Shown here: positions 1 to 5,399 of the stretch, piece after piece
Position numbering within the stretch: the first letter of the stretch is position 1
How the letters are laid out: the number at the start of each line of letters is the position of its first letter
Assembly: GCA_018780025.1 (NCBI GenBank)
Contig: JADMKH010000045.1
Span: forward strand, 1-10,723
DNA: 10,723 nucleotides
Direction: 5' to 3'
Source of the DNA: Thiobacillus sp.
GTDB lineage: Bacteria; Pseudomonadota; Gammaproteobacteria; Burkholderiales; Thiobacillaceae
Translations under genes and position numbers: made by a program
Notes under the pieces: model-generated
What the model was told of the DNA's origin: nothing
What the model saw: the letters and a program-made list of their open reading frames with translations, nothing else
The model's database searches: none

Positions 1-948
1 ACCGACGCGCTCGACCGCCTGATACCCGACGCGCGCGGCGACGGCGTGGCCAAGGCCGATGTCGTGCTCGAAGCCATCATCGAAGACGTGGCCGCCAAGC
101 AGGGACTGTTCGCGCAGGTGTTGCCGCGGATGAAACCCGGCGCGCTACTGGCCACCAACACCTCCAGCATCCCGCTGGAAGTGCTGGGCGCAAGCTTGCC
201 TAACCCCGAGAGACTCGTCGGCCTGCATTTCTTCAATCCGGTGGCAAAAATGCCGCTGCTGGAAATCGTGCGCAGTCCGCACACGGACCCGACTGTGGTC
301 GAACAGGCGCTGGCCTTTGCGCGCCATTTCAACAAGCTGCCGCTGCGGGTGCTGAGCAGCCCGGGCTTCCTGGTCAACCGCATTCTCATACCCTACCTGC
401 TCGAAGCGGTGATGCTGGTGGAAGAAGGCGTGGCGCCCGACGCCATCGACCGCGCCGCAACCTATTACGGCATGCCGATGGGGCCGGTGGAACTGGCCGA
501 TACCGTTGGCCTGGATATCTGCCTGTCGGTTGCCGGAAAGATGGCCGCACTGCTGAAGAACGAGGTGCCGGCTTCGCTGCAAAAACACGTCGACGCCGGC
601 CATCTGGGCCGCAAGAGCGGACAGGGCTACTACCGCTGGGAAAAGTGTCGTGCACAGCGCGGCGAATCAGCGGATTACACCGCCGAACAACAGGACCGCA
701 TCATGCTGCGCCTGCTCAACGAAGCGTTGGCCTGCCTGCGCGAAGGAGTCGTCGCGAATGCCGACGAGCTCGACGCAGGCGTGATTTTCGGCACCGGCTT
801 CGCGCCTTTCAAAGGCGGACCCATGCAGGCAATTGAACATGCCGGCGCTGCCGCCTTGCTTGCCCGTCTGAATAAGTTGCATGCGCAGTTTGGAACACGC
901 TTCCAGCCTGATTCCGGATGGGAAACGCTGACAGGAGAAAAACCATGA
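1..948 (+). CDS. 3-hydroxyacyl-CoA dehydrogenase, FadB/FadJ-type, C-terminal part (5' end outside window)
   Basis: The frame is open from base 1, so this is the 3' end of a gene that starts upstream; 315 residues are visible. It would oxidise L-3-hydroxyacyl-CoA to 3-ketoacyl-CoA with NAD in beta-oxidation. The visible part begins inside the NAD-binding Rossmann domain (VVLEAIIED, then ATNTSSIPL). It continues with the family signature LHFFNPVAKMPLLEIV at about residues 75-90, whose His is the expected catalytic base, and the substrate-side helix domain with PGFLVNRILIPYLLEA and GPVELADTVGLD. It ends in a second, duplicated C-terminal helical domain (FGTGFAPFKGGPMQ). The duplicated domain is typical of the large multifunctional FadB/FadJ chain, so an enoyl-CoA hydratase domain is probably encoded upstream; this is inference. 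The stop codon overlaps the next start as ATGA. A stand-alone short dehydrogenase is less likely because of the extra C-terminal domain. Confidence 0.9.
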   Translation, partial: TDALDRLIPDARGDGVAKADVVLEAIIEDVAAKQGLFAQVLPRMKPGALLATNTSSIPLEVLGASLPNPERLVGLHFFNPVAKMPLLEIVRSPHTDPTVVEQALAFARHFNKLPLRVLSSPGFLVNRILIPYLLEAVMLVEEGVAPDAIDRAATYYGMPMGPVELADTVGLDICLSVAGKMAALLKNEVPASLQKHVDAGHLGRKSGQGYYRWEKCRAQRGESADYTAEQQDRIMLRLLNEALACLREGVVANADELDAGVIFGTGFAPFKGGPMQAIEHAGAAALLARLNKLHAQFGTRFQPDSGWETLTGEKP

Positions 949-2813
949 TCAACATAGCCAGTTTCAATCTGCCTTTTTCCGCCCAAGCCAACACACCCAG
1001 TCCTGCCATTCAATTGCAGATGAGCGACGGCATCGACATCACGGATGATTCAACGCTCGATGGCGTGTTTCGCATTCGTGTGCGGCGAACGCCCAATGCA
1101 GTGGCCTATTTGCAGCATGATCCCGTCGACCAGAGCTGGTGCAAATTCACCTGGCAAGACACTGCACATGACGTGTCGCGCTGGCAAGCCGCATTGAAAA
1201 CGCTGAATCTTCGCCCGGGCGAACGGGTTGCGCTGATGCTCGGCAATTGCCGCGAATGGATCATTTTTGATCAGGCGGCAATCGGGCTCGGTCTGGTGAC
1301 GGTTCCACTCTATACCAGCGATCGCGCCGACAACATCGACTGGGTTCTGAAAGACTCGGGATGCCGCGCATTGCTGATCGGCGGGCAAGAACACTGGGAT
1401 ACGCTGCAAACCATCCGCTCCACACTCGACACACTTGACGCCATCATTTCGCTTTCGCCGTTGACGGCCGGGCCGAACAGTCTGAAAGTTGCCGACACAT
1501 GGCTACCCAGAGACGCCACCGCCGCCATTGATGGCATCACCCACGCCGGTGACCTGGCCACGCTGGTCTACACATCCGGCACCACCGGGCGCCCCAAGGG
1601 CGTGATGCTGTCGCACCGCAACATTCTGTTTGACGTCAAAGCCGGCCTGCAATCCGTGGCGGTTTATTCGCATGACCGCATGCTGTCATTCCTGCCGCTA
1701 TCGCACATGCTGGAACGCAGCATCGGTTATTACCTGCCCGTTGTCTCGGGATGCAGCGTGGCCTTTGCCCGTTCGATTCCACAATTGGCAGAAGACCTGG
1801 TGACGGTGAAGCCAACCATCCTGATTTCGGTGCCACGCATATTCGAACGCGTTCATGGCCGCATACATGAAGCGCTTGCCAGTGCGCCAGCGATACGCCA
1901 GAAGCTCTTCGCCAAAGCGGTGGAGCTGGGCTGGCAGGCTTTCCAGCATCGCCAGGGACGCGCGCCCTGGTCGCCCGGGCTGGTTCTTCAGCCGGTGCTG
2001 GACCATCTGGTTGGCGCCAAAATTCGCGCCAGGCTGGGCGGGAATCTGCGCTTTGCCATCAGCGGTGGCGCCCCTTTGCCGGCGGATATCAGCCGGACAT
2101 TCATCGCGCTGGGCATCGACATCCTTCAGGGTTACGGCCTCACCGAAACCAGCCCGGTGATTTCGGTCAACCGGCTGGAAGACAACGAACCCACCAGCGT
2201 GGGCCCCGCCTTGCCCGGTATCGAGGTCAAACTCGGCGAACACGATGAACTCCTCACCCGCAGCCCTGCACTGATGCTGGGCTACTGGAAGAGTCCGGAA
2301 GCCACCCGCGCGATGATCGATGCCGACGGCTGGCTGCACACCGGAGACCAGGTCAGGATCGGGCCGCGCGGCCACATCACGATTACCGGACGACTGAAAG
2401 AGATTCTGGTGCTGTCCACCGGCGAGAAAGTGTCGCCTGCCGATGTCGAACAGTCACTGGCTGCCTGCCCGCTGCTGGAGCAAGTCATGGTCGTCGGCGA
2501 TGGCAGGTCCTTTTTGACCGCGCTGGTCGTACCCAAGCCGGATGCCCTCGCCCGGATTGCGCGCGCACTGCATCTGCCAGAAACCGACGATAGCGTCCTG
2601 GCGCAAAATCCGGAGATATGCCGCCATGTGCTGGAGCAGCTTCAGCCCTGCCTGCACGACCTTCCCGGCTACGCCCGACTCGCTGGCGTGGCCTTGCTGG
2701 ACGAAGCCATGAGCGTGGAAAACGGTTTGCTCACCCCCACCCTCAAACTCAAGCGCAGCGTGATTCTCAAGCGTTATCAAGACAAGGTGGATGCCCTCTA
2801 TGCAGGACACTGA
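945..2813 (+). CDS. long-chain acyl-CoA synthetase (AMP-dependent, FadD15/FAA-like)
   Basis: A 622-residue adenylate-forming enzyme that should activate fatty acids to acyl-CoA through an acyl-AMP intermediate. The ATP/AMP signature YTSGTTGRPKG lies at residues 209-219, followed by VMLSHRN. GYGLTETSP is at about 396-404, the GWLHTGD motif ends at D468, and GRLKEILVLSTGEKVSP starts at about 482. The C-terminal LTPTLKLKR resembles the end of the FAA/FadD15 group, where a Lys serves the adenylation step. The length fits that group better than E. coli FadD (about 560). No signal peptide or membrane segment is visible. I chose ATG 945 because AGGAG at 933-937 lies 7 bases before it; an in-frame upstream GTG at 918 lies within the preceding gene. 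The ATGA overlap with the dehydrogenase suggests translational coupling. The exact chain-length preference cannot be read from the sequence. Confidence 0.92.
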   Translation: MINIASFNLPFSAQANTPSPAIQLQMSDGIDITDDSTLDGVFRIRVRRTPNAVAYLQHDPVDQSWCKFTWQDTAHDVSRWQAALKTLNLRPGERVALMLGNCREWIIFDQAAIGLGLVTVPLYTSDRADNIDWVLKDSGCRALLIGGQEHWDTLQTIRSTLDTLDAIISLSPLTAGPNSLKVADTWLPRDATAAIDGITHAGDLATLVYTSGTTGRPKGVMLSHRNILFDVKAGLQSVAVYSHDRMLSFLPLSHMLERSIGYYLPVVSGCSVAFARSIPQLAEDLVTVKPTILISVPRIFERVHGRIHEALASAPAIRQKLFAKAVELGWQAFQHRQGRAPWSPGLVLQPVLDHLVGAKIRARLGGNLRFAISGGAPLPADISRTFIALGIDILQGYGLTETSPVISVNRLEDNEPTSVGPALPGIEVKLGEHDELLTRSPALMLGYWKSPEATRAMIDADGWLHTGDQVRIGPRGHITITGRLKEILVLSTGEKVSPADVEQSLAACPLLEQVMVVGDGRSFLTALVVPKPDALARIARALHLPETDDSVLAQNPEICRHVLEQLQPCLHDLPGYARLAGVALLDEAMSVENGLLTPTLKLKRSVILKRYQDKVDALYAGH

Positions 2814-3186
2814 AACCCATGAACGTGTACTCACCTGCCGGGTGGTGGCGATGCCGGAAAACACCAACGCCGCGGGCGACATTTTTGGCGGCTGGCTGCT
2901 GAGCCAGGTTGATCTGGCGGGCTCGACACTGGCCGTTAAAATTTCATCGGGTCGCGTCGCCACCGTCGCGGTCAATCACTTTCAGTTCATCAAACCGGTG
3001 CTGGTGGGGGATCTGGTGAGCTGCTGGGCGCAACTGGAACACATCGGCAACACGTCCATCCGCATCCGCATCGAGGTCGACGCCGAACGCATGCGCAGCA
3101 GCCATGACAAGGAACGCGTGGCGGAAGCCAGCTTCACCTACGTCGCACTGGATGCACAGGGCCGCCCGCGCGCCGTCCTGCCATGA
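2800..3186 (+). CDS. acyl-CoA thioesterase, YciA-like hotdog-fold
   Basis: A 128-residue hotdog-fold thioesterase that should hydrolyse acyl-CoA to free acid and CoA in the cytoplasm. The diagnostic stretch MPENTNAAGDIFGGWLLSQVD matches the YciA pattern (NANGDIFGGW), whose Asp is catalytic in that family. GRVATVAVNHFQFIKPVLVGDLV and EASFTYVALDAQGRPRAV follow in family order. The size is usual for YciA. Two in-frame ATGs exist, at 2791 and 2800. AAGGTGG (2784-2790) touches the first but stands about 9 bases from the second, so 2800 is preferred; starting at 2791 adds only three residues. Either start overlaps the end of the acyl-CoA synthetase gene, so translation is probably coupled. It is the last gene of the visible operon, and no convincing intrinsic terminator follows it directly. 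Confidence 0.92.
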   Translation: MQDTETHERVLTCRVVAMPENTNAAGDIFGGWLLSQVDLAGSTLAVKISSGRVATVAVNHFQFIKPVLVGDLVSCWAQLEHIGNTSIRIRIEVDAERMRSSHDKERVAEASFTYVALDAQGRPRAVLP

Positions 3187-3325
3187 CGCTGCGATGACGT
3201 GAAAGAGACCGCGGGGGCGCCCCTCACGCAAGAGCAGGCTGGAGTGTCGAGCAGGGAAACCGTTCGCCGGAAACGCTGAACGGCCACACCTGATCAGTGA
3301 ATGTGGATATTACGGACGGCCTGCA
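3187..3325. other. non-coding stretch after the acyl-CoA operon
   Basis: No credible gene is seen. There is a GC palindrome GGGGCGCCCC and a 6-bp inverted repeat (CCGTTC at 3260-3265, GAACGG at 3278-3283, loop 12). Neither is followed by a T-run, so they are weak terminator candidates. How the operon transcript ends is not visible, unless it uses the bidirectional hairpin at 3508-3535. Confidence 0.5.
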
Positions 3326-3333
3326 AAACAAAA
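3326..3333. repeat. left 8-bp direct repeat (probable target site duplication)
   Basis: AAACAAAA directly abuts the left end of the 3334-3501 element and is repeated exactly at 3502-3509 against the right end. An 8-bp duplication is what ISL3-family transposition leaves (family knowledge). The A-rich sequence makes a chance match easier, but the two copies sit precisely at both ends of the inverted repeats. Confidence 0.7.
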
Positions 3334-3501
3334 GACTCTTTCACTGTTATGTGTTGACCGCATTGATGCCGTAGGTCGGGAACACTTTCCCGACGCAACG
3401 GGCGGGAATGTGCGGGGATGTCGGGAAAGTGTTCCCGACCTACGGATAGCCTGTGATTCCAGGGCGTTTGCCAAGGAACAACACATAACGGTGAAAGAGC
3501 C
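3334..3501. mobile_element. 168-bp MITE-like element, probably ISL3-type, carrying an internal REPIN
   Basis: The left end (3334-3356) and the reverse complement of the right end (3479-3501) agree at 21 of 23 bases. The right end read inward starts GGCTCTTTCACCGTTATG; the left end reads GACTCTTTCACTGTTATG. Both ends are bordered by the same 8 bases, AAACAAAA. There is no room for a transposase, so it would be a non-autonomous element mobilised in trans. The GGCTCTTT terminus and 8-bp duplication are features I associate with the ISL3 family; that assignment is from memory and not searched. Removing the element and one repeat copy leaves a continuous terminator tail for the neighbouring tRNA-Val. 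The central part is occupied by an inverted pair of REP hairpins. Confidence 0.72.
3369..3445. repeat. inverted pair of REP-like hairpins (REPIN/BIME-like)
   Basis: Two 26-base arms (3369-3394 and 3420-3445) are perfect reverse complements with a 25-base spacer. Each arm is itself a hairpin unit: the tetranucleotide GTAG, then GTCGGGAA-CACT-TTCCCGAC (8-bp stem, 4-base loop). The right arm has the same unit on the other strand, ending CTAC. A GTAG-type foot followed by a palindrome is the layout of REP sequences mobilised by RAYT (TnpA-REP) transposases, and two in opposite orientation form a REPIN. The family is inferred from structure; no RAYT gene is in the window. Confidence 0.75.
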
Positions 3502-3509
3502 AAACAAAA
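3502..3509. repeat. right 8-bp direct repeat (probable target site duplication)
   Basis: Exact copy of AAACAAAA at 3326-3333, directly touching the right terminal inverted repeat. On the minus strand it supplies most of the T-rich tail of the tRNA-Val terminator, so the insertion kept the terminator's tail intact. Confidence 0.7.
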
Positions 3510-3535
3510 AGGACTTACGTCATCGTAAGTCCTTT
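3508..3535 (-). terminator. intrinsic terminator of tRNA-Val (possibly bidirectional)
   Basis: Perfect 12-bp stem (3508-3519 with 3524-3535) around a 4-base loop. Read on the minus strand it is followed by TTTTTGTTT, and it lies about 18 bases beyond the tRNA-Val 3' end. On the plus strand it is followed by GTTTT, so it could also stop read-through from the acyl-CoA operon. Confidence 0.85.
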
Positions 3536-3553
3536 GTTTTAGCGTGTTCGGGT

Positions 3554-3628
3554 TGGTGGGCAGTACAAGGTTCGAACTTGTGACCCCTGCCGTGTGAAGG
3601 CAGTGCTCTACCACTGAGCTAACTGCCC
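3554..3628 (-). tRNA. tRNA-Val (anticodon CAC)
   Basis: A 75-base cloverleaf on the minus strand with encoded CCA. The acceptor stem is GGGCAGT/ACTGCCC and the D arm GCTC...GAGC has a 7-base loop AGTGGTA. The anticodon arm CTGCC-TTCACAC-GGCAG gives anticodon CAC, reading GUG. The T arm is ACAAG-TTCGAAC-CTTGT. All stems pair fully. It has its own promoter upstream (3641-3670) and a terminator downstream (3508-3535), so it appears to be a single-gene unit divergent from gltX. Confidence 0.96.
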
Positions 3629-3640
3629 GAAGCGGCGCGA

Positions 3641-3670
3641 ATTAAACCACATCCCAGTATCCCAGGTCAA
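3641..3670 (-). promoter_or_regulatory. sigma70-type promoter for tRNA-Val
   Basis: On the minus strand TTGACC (3665-3670) and TTTAAT (3641-3646) are separated by 18 bases. They match the -35 and -10 consensus at 5/6 each. The expected start lies a few bases before the tRNA 5' end at 3628. Confidence 0.7.
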
Positions 3671-3682
3671 TTTTAAGGCTGG

Positions 3683-3711
3683 CGACCGATTTAAACACAG
3701 CCGCGTAAAAT
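3683..3711 (+). promoter_or_regulatory. probable gltX promoter (-10 TAAAAT)
   Basis: TAAAAT at 3706-3711 matches the -10 consensus at 5/6 and would start RNA near 3718, about 20 bases before the gltX ATG. The -35 region (CGACCG at 3683-3688) is poor. The -10 box lies inside an inverted repeat, AGCCGC (3699-3704) / GCGGCT (3713-3718), followed by TTTG. This could instead be read as a small terminator-like hairpin, but its position fits a promoter better. Confidence 0.5.
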
Positions 3712-3737
3712 AGCGGCTTTTGTTGCCCGGCCTTGAC

Positions 3738-5126
3738 ATGATCCGCACTCGTTTTGCTCCCTCTCCCACTGGATATCTGCATATTGGCGGCGCCCGCACC
3801 GCGCTGTTTTCGTGGGCGTTTGCGCGTCATCACGGCGGTCAGTTCATTTTGCGCATCGAAGATACGGATGTGGCGCGTTCAACCCCCGAGGCGGTTCAGG
3901 CGATTCTCGACGGCATGGCCTGGCTGGACCTGGGGCACGACGAAGGCCCGTTCTATCAGATGCAAAGCATGGATCGCTACAAGCAGGTGATTGGGCAGAT
4001 GCTCGAAAGCGGCCTGGCCTATCCCTGCTATTGCAGCCCCGCAGAGCTTGATGCCATGCGCGAAGCGCAACGTGCGCGCGGCGAAAAGCCACGCTACGAC
4101 GGCCGCTGGCGCCCCGAGCCCGGCAAGACCCTGCCGACGCCTCCTTCCGGTATCGAACCGGTGGTGCGCTTCAGGAATCCAACCGAAGGCAACGTGGCGT
4201 GGAAAGACCTGGTGAAAGGCACGATCGAGTTTGCCAATAGCGAACTCGACGATCTCGTCATCGCCCGTGGCGATGGCACGCCCACCTACAATTTCTGCGT
4301 GGTGGTGGACGACTGGGACATGCAGATCACGCACGTGATACGCGGCGACGACCACGTCAACAACACCCCACGCCAGATCAATATCCTCAAGGCACTGGGC
4401 GCGCCGGTGCCGCAGTACGCGCACCTGTCGATGATCCTCGGCGACGACGGCACCAAACTGTCGAAGCGCCACGGCGCCGTATCGGTGATGCAGTATTTCG
4501 AGGACGGCTACCTGCCCGAGGCAGTAATCAACTACCTCGCACGGCTTGGCTGGTCGCACGGCGATGCCGAGATTTTCGACCGTGAACAGTTCGTGCAGTG
4601 GTTCGATCTCGATCACATCACGCCGTCAGCCGCGCAGTTCAACACCGAAAAGCTGCGCTGGCTCAACCAGCATTACATCAAAGCGGCCGACGATGCGCGG
4701 CTGGCCGATCTGACGCGTCCCTTCCTGATTCGCAACGGCGGCAACCCGGACGACGGCCCCGATCTCGCTGCGGTATGCGCGCTGGTCAAGGAACGCGCTG
4801 CCACGATCGAAGAACTGGCCGATGCCGCCACGCTGTTTTACCGTACCCTGCACCCCACGCCCGCACTGCTGGCGCAACACGTCACGCCCGAGGTGTTGCC
4901 TGCGCTGGCCGAACTGGCCTCTCGCCTGGAAAACATAAGCTGGGAACGCAGCGCCATCAGCGCCGCATTCAAGGAAACGCTCGCGGCGCATGGCCTCAAA
5001 ATGCCCAAGCTGGCGATGCCGGTGCGCGTGCTGGTGACGGGCGAACCGCAGACCCCGGCAATCGACGCCACGCTGGAACTGATCGGACAGAAAAAGGTGG
5101 TGAGCCGCCTGAAAGCCGCGCTCTGA
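3738..5126 (+). CDS. gltX: glutamyl-tRNA synthetase
   Basis: A 462-residue class I aminoacyl-tRNA synthetase that charges tRNA-Glu with glutamate in the cytoplasm. The N-terminus [21 protein letters not shown] carries the HIGH-type motif at residues 15-18, and the KMSKS-type loop is [10 protein letters not shown] with K240-R244. Other strong matches are [36 protein letters not shown] and [12 protein letters not shown]. The C-terminal anticodon-binding part ends [20 protein letters not shown], and the length is normal for bacterial GluRS. ATG 3738 was chosen because the protein then starts exactly like its family. An in-frame TTG at 3720 would add six atypical residues and lies at the predicted RNA start. 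No Shine-Dalgarno sequence is evident in the short leader. The zinc-site pair C97-Y-C99 is kept, but the second pair (Cys and His in E. coli) is replaced around W124-P126, so zinc binding is doubtful. Confidence 0.97.
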   Translation: MIRTRFAPSPTGYLHIGGARTALFSWAFARHHGGQFILRIEDTDVARSTPEAVQAILDGMAWLDLGHDEGPFYQMQSMDRYKQVIGQMLESGLAYPCYCSPAELDAMREAQRARGEKPRYDGRWRPEPGKTLPTPPSGIEPVVRFRNPTEGNVAWKDLVKGTIEFANSELDDLVIARGDGTPTYNFCVVVDDWDMQITHVIRGDDHVNNTPRQINILKALGAPVPQYAHLSMILGDDGTKLSKRHGAVSVMQYFEDGYLPEAVINYLARLGWSHGDAEIFDREQFVQWFDLDHITPSAAQFNTEKLRWLNQHYIKAADDARLADLTRPFLIRNGGNPDDGPDLAAVCALVKERAATIEELADAATLFYRTLHPTPALLAQHVTPEVLPALAELASRLENISWERSAISAAFKETLAAHGLKMPKLAMPVRVLVTGEPQTPAIDATLELIGQKKVVSRLKAAL

Positions 5127-5128
5127 AA

Positions 5129-5157
5129 GCCACAAGCTGAAGCGAATCCGCTATAAT
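5129..5157 (+). promoter_or_regulatory. promoter with consensus -10, upstream of tRNA-Thr leader
   Basis: TATAAT at 5152-5157 is a perfect -10 box; at 17-base spacing the -35 is GCCACA (5129-5134), only a 3/6 match. The box is flanked symmetrically by CCGC and GCGG. RNA would start near 5164, just 38 bases after the gltX stop and about 105 bases before tRNA-Thr. Confidence 0.6.
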
Positions 5158-5165
5158 GCGGCCTG

Positions 5166-5224
5166 TTTTTTACCGGCGCAGCTCAGTGAGTCAAGCGGCG
5201 CAGGCGTTATGAAACGGTAAAAAA
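5166..5224 (+). other. structured leader: 10-bp long-range inverted repeat before tRNA-Thr
   Basis: TTTTTTACCG (5166-5175) pairs perfectly with CGGTAAAAAA (5215-5224) across 39 bases. That interval holds two copies of CGGCGCAG (5174-5181 and 5196-5203, the first overlapping the stem). The left arm begins where the TATAAT promoter would start transcription, so the RNA 5' end could be closed in this stem. It is either the tRNA precursor leader or a small RNA; no known family is recognised. Confidence 0.4.
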
Positions 5225-5269
5225 TTGATGTCATTTTGATATCGTTGCTTGATGTTGCTGATGGCAGTC

Positions 5270-5343
5270 GCCCCCTTAGTTAAGTGGTATAACAGTTGAT
5301 TCGTAATCATCAATCACATGTTCGATTCATGTAGGGGGCACCA
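5270..5343 (+). tRNA. tRNA-Thr (anticodon CGT)
   Basis: A 74-base cloverleaf with encoded CCA. The acceptor is GCCCCCT/AGGGGGC, the D arm GTTA...TAAC has loop AGTGGTA, and the T arm is ACATG-TTCGATT-CATGT. The anticodon arm GTTGA-TTCGTAA-TCATC gives CGT, reading ACG. The anticodon stem has one T-T mismatch (second pair), while all other stems pair. The AT-rich D, anticodon and T arms contrast with the GC-rich surroundings. An intrinsic terminator follows within 10 bases. Confidence 0.88.
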
Positions 5344-5349
5344 CACACT

Positions 5350-5377
5350 AAAAACGCCGCTTGAACGCGGCGTTTTT
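5350..5377. terminator. bidirectional intrinsic terminator
   Basis: An 11-bp stem (5350-5360 with 5367-5377, core ACGCCGC/GCGGCGT) around loop TTGAAC, with a T6 run on the plus strand and an A-run on the other side. It ends the tRNA-Thr transcript. It also lies 22 bases beyond the stop of the convergent c-di-GMP gene, so it likely serves both. Confidence 0.9.
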
Positions 5378-5399
5378 TCTTTCCGGCATCCCCCCATCC

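Noticed and set aside
3199..3210. GTGAAAGAGACC resembles the inner sequence of the MITE right end (GTGAAAGAGCC)
   Set aside because: Only about 9-11 bases match, with no partner repeat or direct duplication; treated as chance.
3294..3614. A 106-codon open frame on the minus strand
   Set aside because: It runs through part of tRNA-Val, its terminator and the MITE, so it is not a believable protein gene.
3720..3737. TTG start for gltX adding MLPGLD
   Set aside because: The extension is unlike family N-termini and begins at the predicted transcription start; ATG 3738 fits the family exactly.
3879..4616. A 245-codon open frame on the minus strand within gltX
   Set aside because: Fully inside the well-supported gltX in antisense; no family resemblance.
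5166..5224. The long inverted repeat as a gltX terminator
   Set aside because: The loop is 39 bases and the downstream side is an A-run, not a T-run, on the plus strand.
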